Shown piece after piece: positions 17,104 through 23,771 of a stretch of DNA of 36,296 nucleotides. The notes beneath the pieces are model-generated. The model saw only the letters and a list, made by a program, of their open reading frames with translations. It did not search any database and was not told the origin of the DNA. The stretch's first letter is position 1, and each line of letters starts with the position of its first letter. The position numbers and the translations under genes are program-made. Location of the stretch: the NCBI GenBank assembly GCA_017435965.1, contig JAFSEA010000042.1:76250-112545 (forward strand), given 5' to 3'. The DNA is from Oscillospiraceae bacterium (GTDB lineage: Bacteria; Bacillota; Clostridia; Oscillospirales; JAAYXM01).

Positions 17104-17214
17104 TTATTTTATAGCTATTTTGAGTAATGCATCACTATATTTGTTTTTGGCACTATTTATAGTTGCTGTTTTTGATGGATTATTTTTATTAATATTTTTT
17201 CTCGCCTCGATCAT
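17104..17214 (-). CDS. Small ORF or frameshifted C-terminal tail after the SLATT-like gene
   Basis: A 36-codon frame starts at ATG 17214, overlapping the end of the SLATT-like gene by 26 bp in another frame, and ends at 17104. It is rich in Lys, Asn and Ala (begins MIEARKNINKNN, ends SDALLKIAIK) and looks like real coding rather than noise. AAAGGA lies 5 nt before its ATG, so it could be a translationally coupled micro-protein. Alternatively a one-base change in the AT-rich end of the SLATT-like gene split off its original C-terminus. The two cannot be separated by eye. Confidence 0.4.
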   Translation of the reverse strand: MIEARKNINKNNPSKTATINSAKNKYSDALLKIAIK

Positions 17215-17644
17215 TTGCGTCCTTTTCAAGCATTTTCTGCCAAGAAACATTTTCTTCCGTCATTATTTTTTCACATTCTAAAACAAACTCATCATAAGTA
17301 CATTGCTTAGCAAGATATAATTCCACCACATTTTTAAGTTTTTCTGCTGTTACTCTGTATAACTTCCAACGGTTTTGACATTCAAACAAACTCAACATCG
17401 TTACACAAGCACTGCTGATTGCAGTAAATAAAGACAACCACGCTTTATCCATAATAATTGCTGCTACAGAGCCGATAATTGGAATGAATATAGCTGTCAG
17501 ATTCAATATGTAATATAAAGATTTATACAATTTTGCTCTCGACACATACCAACCTATTGACGAACAAATACGAGGAGTGTAAACAGTACTACCTATGCGT
17601 TCCTTTATACTTTTAAGGTATTCTTTCTCAATAGTTTTTCTCAT
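17189..17644 (-). CDS. SLATT/DUF4231-like two-TM membrane protein
   Basis: This 151-aa protein has two adjacent membrane helices (about residues 41-64 and 69-87) followed by a helical cytoplasmic region with the motif NRWKLYRVTAEKLKNVVELY (91-110) and a terminal EKIMTEENVSW. This layout matches the SLATT/DUF4231 class, whose members are proposed pore-forming effectors in anti-phage and conflict systems (family knowledge). I chose ATG 17644, preceded by AAAGAGG; a longer frame to 17704 would run through its own promoter. No SLOG, SMODS or nucleotidyltransferase partner is visible. The neighbouring 181-aa gene is the only candidate partner. Substrate and trigger are unknown. Confidence 0.78.
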   Translation of the reverse strand: MRKTIEKEYLKSIKERIGSTVYTPRICSSIGWYVSRAKLYKSLYYILNLTAIFIPIIGSVAAIIMDKAWLSLFTAISSACVTMLSLFECQNRWKLYRVTAEKLKNVVELYLAKQCTYDEFVLECEKIMTEENVSWQKMLEKDANDRGEKKY

Positions 17645-17675
17645 AATAAAACCTCTTTCGACTATAAGCATATTG

Positions 17676-17704
17676 ATTATATCACCCACATCGTAAAAAA
17701 ACAA
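17676..17704 (-). promoter_or_regulatory. Sigma-A-type promoter of the SLATT-like gene
   Basis: On the minus strand: TTGTTT (17704-17699), 17 bp, TATAAT (17681-17676), about 32 bp before ATG 17644. The -35 is also the T-run of the XRE terminator hairpin. Confidence 0.7.
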
Positions 17705-17730
17705 TACCTACTGTTGAAAAACAGCAGGTA
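17705..17730 (-). terminator. Terminator after the XRE gene, abutting the SLATT promoter
   Basis: An 11-bp stem with one mismatch (17705-17715 with 17720-17730) is followed on the minus strand by ATTGTTTTTTT. A second weak A-rich/T-rich hairpin (17747-17771) overlaps the XRE stop codon. Confidence 0.75.
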
Positions 17731-17735
17731 CATAG

Positions 17736-17759
17736 CAAGTCGAATAAAAAAAGCTCTAC
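17736..17759. repeat. Right copy of the 23/24-bp direct repeat
   Basis: This is the same sequence as 15969-15991 with one extra A. This copy contains the XRE stop codon (17756-17758), so it may be the original site, with the left copy generated by insertion or duplication of the intervening segment. Confidence 0.85.
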
Positions 17760-18073
17760 CGGTGCTTTTTTGCATCAATAAAGCTTTTTGCGAGTGTGTT
17801 GAGACAGAATTTTTCCTTGTTGTCAAGCTGACGGTAGTTTTTTATGAGAAGAGCCTCTTCGCTGTGATTATCGTTGATGTCACACGCTCTGCCCACGAGA
17901 TAATCAATTGTAACATCAAAGAAATCGGCAATACAGACAAGTGTTGCAATATCGGGTTCAACATTGTGATTTTCATATTTGTTTATTGATTGTTGACTGA
18001 CTCCGATTTTTTCTGCAAGGGCTTGTTGGCTTATTCCGAATTCGTTGCGGAGCTTCTTTAAATTCTTTACCAT
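17756..18073 (-). CDS. XRE-family transcriptional regulator
   Basis: This is a small Cro/CI-type DNA-binding protein of 105 aa. The helix-turn-helix lies at about residues 12-35 (GISQQALAEKIGVSQQSINKYE) within a domain that ends near 65 (FFDVTIDYLVG). A 40-residue helical tail follows and may mediate dimerisation. I chose ATG 18073, with AGGTGAT 7 nt upstream; a GTG at 18079 would place the ribosome binding site too close. The gene is divergent from the zinc-ribbon gene, and the 142-bp gap carries three similar dyads, the expected layout of a repressor controlling itself and its neighbour (inference). Confidence 0.92.
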   Translation of the reverse strand: MVKNLKKLRNEFGISQQALAEKIGVSQQSINKYENHNVEPDIATLVCIADFFDVTIDYLVGRACDINDNHSEEALLIKNYRQLDNKEKFCLNTLAKSFIDAKKHR

Positions 18074-18095
18074 TATCACATCACCTGTGTTTATA

Positions 18096-18116
18096 ATAAC
18101 AATAATAGGTTGTTAT
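18096..18116. promoter_or_regulatory. Operator-like dyad 1
   Basis: ATAACAA-n7-TTGTTAT, a perfect 7-bp dyad about 25 bp upstream of the XRE start. It is likely bound by the XRE protein and suited to autoregulation. Confidence 0.65.
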
Positions 18117-18138
18117 ATAAAACACTTATTATTAGTTA

Positions 18139-18167
18139 TTGACAACAACTTTTGGTTGTTATATAAT
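18139..18167 (+). promoter_or_regulatory. Perfect consensus promoter of the zinc-ribbon gene
   Basis: TTGACA (18139-18144), 17 bp, TATAAT (18162-18167): a full consensus sigma-A promoter, 48 bp before ATG 18216. Dyad 2 fills its spacer, which suggests tight repression. Confidence 0.9.
18142..18162. promoter_or_regulatory. Operator-like dyad 2
   Basis: ACAACAA-n7-TTGTTAT with the same 7-bp spacing as dyad 1 (6/7 symmetric). It overlaps the -35 and spacer of the zinc-ribbon promoter. The right half plus flank repeats that of dyad 1 exactly, 46 bp apart. Confidence 0.65.
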
Positions 18168-18174
18168 GTAAAAA

Positions 18175-18195
18175 ACAGCAACATTTTGTTGTTAA
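18175..18195. promoter_or_regulatory. Operator-like dyad 3 (weaker)
   Basis: ACAGCAA-n7-TTGTTAA, a degenerate copy of the same dyad, lying over the expected transcription start and leader of the zinc-ribbon gene. Confidence 0.45.
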
Positions 18196-18215
18196 ACAGA
18201 AAAGGGGTAGAGAAA

Positions 18216-19175
18216 ATGAAAGCACTTGTTTGCGAGATGTGCAACAGCACGGATATGGTAAAACAGGACGGTTTCTTTGTTTGTCAGCATTGCGGAATGA
18301 AGTATTCTGTCGAAGAAGCAAAGAAAATGATGATTGAGGGAACGGTTGACGTAACAGGAACTGTTAAGGTGGATAACTCTGCGTTTGTTGAAAAATATCT
18401 TATAAATGCCCGCAGAGCGAAAGATAAGACTGATTGGGAAGAAGTAGAAAAATACTATAATATGGTCGAGCAAAACGATCCGACAAACATAGAGGCTATA
18501 TTTTACAGTGCATACGGAAAAGCTATGTTGTCACTTTCTGATTCCGATAAATTCAAGCGTAAGCAAAAGTTTGAGGTTTTTGAAAAAAGCATTTCGGTTA
18601 TAGATGATAATTACGATGTATCGAAGTCTGAAGAACTTGAAAAAGTCATAATGGGTATGAGTAATGATCTCATAACAATGGCAGGATCAAGCTTCGTATA
18701 TAATCAGACAACGAAAAATAACATAACTTCTGATGATCGCGGAGAAACATATGTAATGTTTGCAAGAGCAGAAATCGCTTTCATTGAATCTGTTGAAAAC
18801 ATTATCGCTAAGGATGAAAAAGCATATTTGTACAAGCTTCTTGTGGTGCATTACAGAAGATGTATTATGAACGGATATGTAACTGATGCTTTCAAAAAAA
18901 GATATCAGGAAAAAATGCAGAATGCAATTGATAAGCTTTCTCAGCTTGATCCATCTTATCAGGCACCTGAAATACCGAAAATAAAGGTAAAAATAGGAAA
19001 TAGTATTGCTTTGACTATAGTATATGCAGCATTTATATTTGCGATATTTAAATGGTTTATGCCAATAATGAGAAGAGCTGATATGGAATACTTGGGATGG
19101 ATTTTTGTAGCATTCGGAGCGTTGGGATGCTTGGCTAATGTGTTCTCTATTATCAAGAAATTGAAAAATAAATAA
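18216..19175 (+). CDS. Zinc-ribbon protein with C-terminal two-TM anchor
   Basis: This is a protein of 319 aa. The N-terminus is a zinc ribbon with CxxC-x13-CxxC (C6, C9, C23, C26; VCEMCNS and VCQHCGMKYS), of the type found in many Firmicute TFIIB/zinc-ribbon membrane proteins. The central 220 residues are helical and charged (TPR-like in feel, with DKTDWEEVEKYYNMVEQNDPTN). Two membrane helices lie at about 264-283 and 293-311. I chose ATG 18216 after AAAGGGG; the frame extends further upstream only through the promoter. It is probably a membrane-anchored cytoplasmic sensor or stress protein, but no function is assigned. It is divergent from, and probably repressed by, the XRE protein. Confidence 0.8.
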   Translation: MKALVCEMCNSTDMVKQDGFFVCQHCGMKYSVEEAKKMMIEGTVDVTGTVKVDNSAFVEKYLINARRAKDKTDWEEVEKYYNMVEQNDPTNIEAIFYSAYGKAMLSLSDSDKFKRKQKFEVFEKSISVIDDNYDVSKSEELEKVIMGMSNDLITMAGSSFVYNQTTKNNITSDDRGETYVMFARAEIAFIESVENIIAKDEKAYLYKLLVVHYRRCIMNGYVTDAFKKRYQEKMQNAIDKLSQLDPSYQAPEIPKIKVKIGNSIALTIVYAAFIFAIFKWFMPIMRRADMEYLGWIFVAFGALGCLANVFSIIKKLKNK

Positions 19176-19208
19176 AGAGTGCTGTTTTAAATATCAGTAT
19201 TGGGCAAT

Positions 19209-19243
19209 AAAACGAGGTGTTCATTGAAAAAACACCTCGTTTT
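19209..19243 (+). terminator. Terminator after the zinc-ribbon gene
   Basis: A perfect 13-bp stem (19209-19221 with 19231-19243), GC-rich core CGAGGTGTT, followed by a T run. Confidence 0.92.
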
Positions 19244-19266
19244 TTATTGATTCGCAAAATCGTTGC

Positions 19267-19295
19267 TTATTCTATAAAATATTTCAGTTATTCTA
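19267..19295. promoter_or_regulatory. Paired TTATTCTA sites upstream of araC-type gene
   Basis: TTATTCTA occurs at 19267-19274 and 19288-19295, 21 bp (two helical turns) apart and ending about 20 bp before the -35. This is the layout of an AraC-family activator site, probably autoregulatory (inference). Confidence 0.45.
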
Positions 19296-19314
19296 CGATT
19301 TTGGTGAAAATATA

Positions 19315-19343
19315 TTGTGTTGCCGCTTTTGTTGGTATATAAT
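19315..19343 (+). promoter_or_regulatory. Promoter of the AraC-type regulator
   Basis: TTGTGT (19315-19320), 17 bp, TATAAT (19338-19343), about 27 bp before ATG 19370. Confidence 0.75.
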
Positions 19344-19369
19344 TAAATCATAAAAGTGAGGTGAGTGAA

Positions 19370-20182
19370 ATGCCGCAGAGCATACCAAAGCGATGGCATA
19401 TAGAAAAAAGCGTGTATGATGCTTATGAGGTCGAGTGCATCAAAATGGTAGATACCCATTGGCATTCTCATTTTCTTCTCAACTTGTTTACCGAGGGTGA
19501 AGGAGTTCAGGAAATAAACGGAAAAAGCTATCCTATACATAAAGGAAGCATAATAGTAATTTCACCTCTTGATTTTCACCGAAACATAATAAAAGACGGA
19601 GATAAGGTTTCTGTTTCTGCGGTGAAGTTTTCCGATAAGTTTTTTTATGATTCCCTCGGCGATATTTGTTCTCTTGAGGATTTTCCCATTGTGACAGCTC
19701 TTTCCGGAGAGGATTTTGAGACTGCGAAAATTCTTTTTTCGCTTCTTTTGAAGGAGCAGAAGAAAAAAGAGCTTTTAGGTGCAGATAAGTTTTCGGAAAG
19801 CCTTATTGAACAGCTTGTTATTCTCGCTCTCCGTTCTGCGGGAAAAGATGAAAAAAGCGAAGAAACCGGGCGTATGAGACGTGCTCTTGCTTTTATTCAC
19901 TATAATTTCCGCCGCAATATCAAGGCATCGGACGTTGCGTCACACGTGGGCTATTCTCCCAACTACTTCAGCTCGGAATTTAAAAAGGAAACAGGAGTGG
20001 AGTTTCAGAAATATCTTCAAGAGCTTCGTCTTGATTTTTCCTATCGCTTGCTAAAACTGTCTAAATTGTCTGTCACGGAGGCTTGCTTTGAATCGGGGTT
20101 CAATACCCTGTCGCACTTCTCACAGACTTTTAAGAAAAAATATGGAATTACACCCGAAAGGGTTAAGGAGGAAACAGAATGA
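19370..20182 (+). CDS. AraC-family transcriptional regulator
   Basis: This is a regulator of 270 aa with an N-terminal cupin-like sensing domain (HWHSHFLLNLFTEGEGVQEING, about residues 30-51, then SPLDFHRN) and a C-terminal double helix-turn-helix of about 100 residues (NIKASDVASHVGYSPNYFSSEFKKETG ... VTEACFESGFNTLSHFSQTFKKKYGITP). ATG 19370 follows GAGGTGAG; a GTG at 19361 lies inside that ribosome binding site. Its last codon overlaps the NamZ-like gene (ATGA, 4 bp), so the two are co-translated and the regulator probably senses a muropeptide or sugar. The distal propeller gene shares an upstream motif and may be another target. Confidence 0.93.
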   Translation: MPQSIPKRWHIEKSVYDAYEVECIKMVDTHWHSHFLLNLFTEGEGVQEINGKSYPIHKGSIIVISPLDFHRNIIKDGDKVSVSAVKFSDKFFYDSLGDICSLEDFPIVTALSGEDFETAKILFSLLLKEQKKKELLGADKFSESLIEQLVILALRSAGKDEKSEETGRMRRALAFIHYNFRRNIKASDVASHVGYSPNYFSSEFKKETGVEFQKYLQELRLDFSYRLLKLSKLSVTEACFESGFNTLSHFSQTFKKKYGITPERVKEETE

Positions 20183-21366
20183 AAAAGTGGAAAAACGGCG
20201 CAGTAACTCTTGCAACGGACGAGCTTCGTGAGAAAATCCGTGGCAAAAAGATTGCTCTTATGATGAACAGCACCGCCATTGACAACGAAGGAAGGCTTCT
20301 CATTGACGTTATCATAGAGGAGAAGTGGGCAGATGTTGAGTTCTTCTTCGGTATGGAGCACGGTGTCCGTGGTGACCTTTATGCAGGTGACGGAAAGCTT
20401 TCCGATACAGATGCAAAGACAGGAATAAAGATTGTAAACCTCTATGATTATTTCGAGCTTCGTCCTCCCGTTGAGTGGGTAGAAAAGGTTGATGCCGTTG
20501 TTTTCTCGGCTCAGGATGTGGGTGTCCGTCATTGGACATATACTCCCTGGCTTATGACTCTTCTTGAATCCTGTGCAAAGGCAGACCGTGAGGTTATCAT
20601 TTTAGACCGTCCGAACCCCATCAGGGGCGATATAGTTGAAGGTGAGATTCCGAAAGAACCTTTTAATAAAATTCTCAAAGGTCTTGTTTCAGGCGTTGAC
20701 TATCCTCTCCGCCACGGTATGACAATCGGAGAGCTTGCTCTTATGTATAACGATATGAGAAACGTCGGTGCAAAAATCACCGTTCTCAAAATGCGTGGCT
20801 GGCGTCGTGATATGTGGTATGACGAAACGGGTCTTGTATGGGTACCGGGAAGTCCCAATATGCCCGATACGGATACTCCTCTCTTCTTTGCGGCAACGGG
20901 ACTTATGCAGGCTGCAAGCTTCTCTCTCGGTATCGGCACCACAACTCCCTTTGAGTTTGTGGGTGCACCGGATTTTGACGGTGACCTTTTAACCAAAGAG
21001 CTCAATGCCCTCGACCTTCCGGGAATTTACTTTATCCAGAAATATTATATGGCTATGACATACTTAAATCCTACAGAAGGTGCGGAGAGAAAGCTTACTC
21101 TCTGCAACGGTGCATTTATGGTTATAAATGACCGTGATGCGTGGAGACCTGTTGAAACCCAGCTTTATATTATGGATACCCTCAACAGACTTTTCCCCGA
21201 CAAGGTAAACTTTGAACACCACGGTCTTGCACGTATCAGAATGTGCACAGACAAAATCTGCGATACTCTTAAAGAACACAAGAGCCTTCTCCCGATAATC
21301 GAAGAGTGGAGAGAAAGTGCCGAGGAATTCAAGAAACAGAGAGCACCTTATCTTCTTTATAAGTAA
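20179..21366 (+). CDS. namZ: NamZ-like exo-beta-N-acetylmuramidase (DUF1343/GH171)
   Basis: NamZ removes terminal MurNAc from peptidoglycan fragments. The 395-aa protein carries the DUF1343 landmarks in order: FGMEHGVRGD (about residue 58), DAVVFSAQDVGVRHWTYTP (about 105-122), IILDRPNPIRGDIVEG, DYPLRHGMTIGELA, LVWVPGSPNMPDTDTP and IGTTTPFEFVGAPDFDGD. No signal peptide is visible, so it would act inside the cell on imported muropeptides, unlike secreted relatives. It is directly coupled to the AraC-type gene. MurQ or other recycling genes are absent nearby. Substrate is inferred from family only. Confidence 0.86.
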   Translation: MKKWKNGAVTLATDELREKIRGKKIALMMNSTAIDNEGRLLIDVIIEEKWADVEFFFGMEHGVRGDLYAGDGKLSDTDAKTGIKIVNLYDYFELRPPVEWVEKVDAVVFSAQDVGVRHWTYTPWLMTLLESCAKADREVIILDRPNPIRGDIVEGEIPKEPFNKILKGLVSGVDYPLRHGMTIGELALMYNDMRNVGAKITVLKMRGWRRDMWYDETGLVWVPGSPNMPDTDTPLFFAATGLMQAASFSLGIGTTTPFEFVGAPDFDGDLLTKELNALDLPGIYFIQKYYMAMTYLNPTEGAERKLTLCNGAFMVINDRDAWRPVETQLYIMDTLNRLFPDKVNFEHHGLARIRMCTDKICDTLKEHKSLLPIIEEWRESAEEFKKQRAPYLLYK

Positions 21367-21383
21367 TGACAAAAAGTGCAGGA

Positions 21384-21453
21384 TGTCATCCTGAACGAAG
21401 TGAAGGATCTTATCCAAACATAAAGATTCTTCGGCTTGTGCCTCAGAATGACA
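21384..21453. repeat. 70-bp intergenic repeat with inverted ends
   Basis: The element starts TGTCATCCTGA and ends TCAGAATGACA (10/11 inverted match), with GAAGGATCT and AGATTCTTCGG inside that also pair, so the whole can fold as one long hairpin. I recognise this as a sequence type scattered between genes in many gut-type genomes (REP/MITE-like). It has no coding capacity. Confidence 0.75.
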
Positions 21454-21480
21454 AATATGTGTTTTCGATGTACCAAAAAC

Positions 21481-21506
21481 CCCTTGAAACTTCACGGTTT
21501 CAAGGG
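21481..21506. terminator. Bidirectional terminator between namZ and the propeller gene
   Basis: A perfect 10-bp stem (21481-21490 with 21497-21506). T-runs follow on the plus strand (ATTTTTCC) and on the minus strand (GTTTTTGG), serving two convergent genes. Confidence 0.9.
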
Positions 21507-21529
21507 ATTTTTCCATATATTTTTAATAA

Positions 21530-23551
21530 TTAAAGCTTGATTACCACAACGCCTGAAAGCTCATCTGCGCCACCGATTGCAATTCTTGTCTTGTCGGGGC
21601 TTATTGCCATTGTTGTTGTGTTGAAAATGCAGACCTGGCGACCGTTTGCGGCAAATGCCGTGGGAATGTTGCCGAGCTGTTCAATGCCTTTTTCATCATT
21701 ATAGCGGAAGAGGTTGCAAGCACCCTTCGGATATCCTGCTATACCGTAAATCGTTCCGTTTGCATCAACGAGGGAGTGAACAGCACCGCAGGTTGTTGCC
21801 ATACCTATGTTTTTAACCTTGCCGTCCTTGATTTTTGCAAGCATAACATCCTTTGTACCAACGATTACCGAACCATCGGCACATTCAACCGATGCATTGG
21901 GAACAGCGAGATACTGTCTGCCGGGCATAAAGGGGAGAGCTGTGCCCTCTGCAACTTCTGCCTTAAGCTCATTTGCAAAAACTGCATCAGAAGCAGATAT
22001 CTTTTGAGACATATCTTTAAGGTCAACGTCAACCTTAAAGTTCTTCTCTGTGCCGCAGTAGATTGAAAGACTGTCGTTTGAGTTCCACTCAATCTTGTTT
22101 ACCTTTGTGTTCTCACGACCTACGTTTTCCCAATAGCTTATAGCCTTTACTTCGTGGAATCTTGTACTGTAGAAGTTATCTTCCTTGAACTTTCTCATCT
22201 TAAGTTCAAACTGATATTTGTTATAGAACTTGTTCCAGTTTTCTTCATAATCATCAAGGGGATAATACTCTGCACATTCATGGGGGAAGGGAATGTAGTT
22301 CACATAATCGTGAGAGGGAATACGCTCCTCTGTTTCAAGTGCAGGGATAAATTCCTTAAGATCGATTGCCATAATTCCACAATAGAGCTCCTGGTCGCTC
22401 ATATGGTTGCCGTCGGAAACGTAGATAACATCATCAACGATATTGAGCTCTGCCGGGATGGAGAGAGTTCTCTTCTTTGAGCCGAGAAGACCGAGATCAA
22501 CAGGATCTTTTCCGTTCAAGAAATCCCACATATAAAGACGTACTCCGCAATACTTAAGCTGCTTTGTGAAGGTCATACAACCGTACCAGAGTCTGCCCTT
22601 ACTGTCAAAGTCCATACCATAGGCATTGTAGAAGGTCATATCCTGACCGTTTGTGCAGTCAATCTTCGGAACAGGTCTGCCAATCTCCTTGACCTCGCCC
22701 GTTGTGAGGTTGTAGGAATAGAGCATCTGTCCTCTTCCGTCAACGGAGCAGGGGCCTGTGGTGATGTAGAGAATACCATCACGCTCTCTTGCGTGGCGCA
22801 TAAGAGCCTTGATATCCGCATCAAGATATTCGAGCTCACGCTTAATTGTGTTGTAGCGGAAGAGCTTTCCTGTGTAGGTAGAGCCGTAAACGTGACCGTC
22901 GGAGAGAAGGAAAGTACGGCTTGTTGCAGTATCGGAAACCTGACCGAGACAACGTACACGACCTGTGTCAAGCTCGTAGACATAGCCTGTGCCGCGCATC
23001 CAGGTTGTGCAGAAATACTCATTTGAACGGGGGCAGTAAATACCGCCATATGTAGTATCGTAGGGAGAAATTGTACCCTTGTTCTCAATGATGCCCTTTT
23101 CAAGGTCGATTATGAGAAGGTCAGATCCCGGGTATCCCTCCCATTGATGGTTTGCATATTCATAGGGCATCCATGTGGGATGGAGGGGGGAAGGGGAAGT
23201 TGTGTGTGTTGTTGTGATGATTCTTCCGTCGGGGAGGAAAGAAAGAGCCGTGTGGAACTTCGATGTGCGAAGAGTATAATCACGGAGAAGAATCTTGTCT
23301 TCAAGGTTGAAGTGGTGAATGATTTTCTTGTTCTCTTTATCATATTCCATAAGACGGGCATATTCAGCAACGTAGCTCTCGCCGCAGGCAGAGAAGAAAA
23401 CTCTTCCTTCGGGGCTTATTGCCATATCCCATACAGCGTTGTGGGTGGGAAAATCCTCGCAGAGAAGATGTGTGACACCTGTCTGGGGAATGAGATTAAA
23501 ATATTCCTTGGGTTTACTTCCGAGGACAACAAAGGTATTATCGGGCTTCAT
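21530..23551 (-). CDS. Unknown large beta-propeller-like protein, 673 aa
   Basis: I do not recognise a named family. The protein is built of recurring short strands with patterns such as MAISPEGRVFFSACG, FLPDGRIITTTH, DSKGRLWYGCMTF and MAISPDKTRIAIGGAD, spaced as in a multi-blade propeller (about 6-7 blades, some imperfect). No signal peptide or membrane helix is present. I chose ATG 23551 with AAGGA 9 nt upstream; ATG 23569 has no such site. It is the only gene of its transcript, convergent with the AraC/NamZ pair, and has a good -10 without a -35, suiting an activator. Sugar- or polymer-recognition is possible but unproven. Confidence 0.8.
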   Translation of the reverse strand: MKPDNTFVVLGSKPKEYFNLIPQTGVTHLLCEDFPTHNAVWDMAISPEGRVFFSACGESYVAEYARLMEYDKENKKIIHHFNLEDKILLRDYTLRTSKFHTALSFLPDGRIITTTHTTSPSPLHPTWMPYEYANHQWEGYPGSDLLIIDLEKGIIENKGTISPYDTTYGGIYCPRSNEYFCTTWMRGTGYVYELDTGRVRCLGQVSDTATSRTFLLSDGHVYGSTYTGKLFRYNTIKRELEYLDADIKALMRHARERDGILYITTGPCSVDGRGQMLYSYNLTTGEVKEIGRPVPKIDCTNGQDMTFYNAYGMDFDSKGRLWYGCMTFTKQLKYCGVRLYMWDFLNGKDPVDLGLLGSKKRTLSIPAELNIVDDVIYVSDGNHMSDQELYCGIMAIDLKEFIPALETEERIPSHDYVNYIPFPHECAEYYPLDDYEENWNKFYNKYQFELKMRKFKEDNFYSTRFHEVKAISYWENVGRENTKVNKIEWNSNDSLSIYCGTEKNFKVDVDLKDMSQKISASDAVFANELKAEVAEGTALPFMPGRQYLAVPNASVECADGSVIVGTKDVMLAKIKDGKVKNIGMATTCGAVHSLVDANGTIYGIAGYPKGACNLFRYNDEKGIEQLGNIPTAFAANGRQVCIFNTTTMAISPDKTRIAIGGADELSGVVVIKL

Positions 23552-23583
23552 ATCGCATTTTCCTTTCATACATAATTTTCTTG

Positions 23584-23595
23584 ATTATAATTATA
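23584..23595 (-). promoter_or_regulatory. Tandem -10 boxes of the propeller gene
   Basis: Two abutting TATAAT boxes on the minus strand stand about 35 bp before ATG 23551. No -35 match lies 16-18 bp upstream, which suggests activator dependence. Confidence 0.5.
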
Positions 23596-23644
23596 GCAGA
23601 ACAACTCCTTCTTTTCTTTTGTTTTATTAACAGTGATTTTGGAA

Positions 23645-23657
23645 ATTCTACGATTTT
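23645..23657. promoter_or_regulatory. 13-bp motif shared with the AraC-type promoter
   Basis: ATTCTACGATTTT here is identical to 19290-19302, just upstream of the AraC-type promoter. Here it is also part of a dyad, CTACG-n6-CGTAG. It lies about 50 bp upstream of the propeller gene's -10 and may be an AraC-type binding site. Confidence 0.4.
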
Positions 23658-23725
23658 CCGTAGTTTAGTGGTATTTGTCGGATAAGCTCCGATGTTTTTA
23701 GGTAAATACTGCTTTTCTTACATCC

Positions 23726-23754
23726 TTGCACACAGCCTTTGATTATGGTAAAAT
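23726..23754 (+). promoter_or_regulatory. Promoter of the TetM-like gene
   Basis: TTGCAC (23726-23731), 17 bp, TAAAAT (23749-23754), about 18 bp before GTG 23772. Confidence 0.6.
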
Positions 23755-23771
23755 AATAGCGGTGATGAAGT

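Noticed and set aside
15969..17759. CRISPR array or integron-like attC pair
   Set aside because: Only two copies 1.7 kb apart, with no spacers, no cas genes and no integrase.
23552..23771. RNA gene in the 220-bp divergent gap
   Set aside because: The gap is explained by two promoters and a possible activator site; no tRNA-like or other structured RNA was seen.
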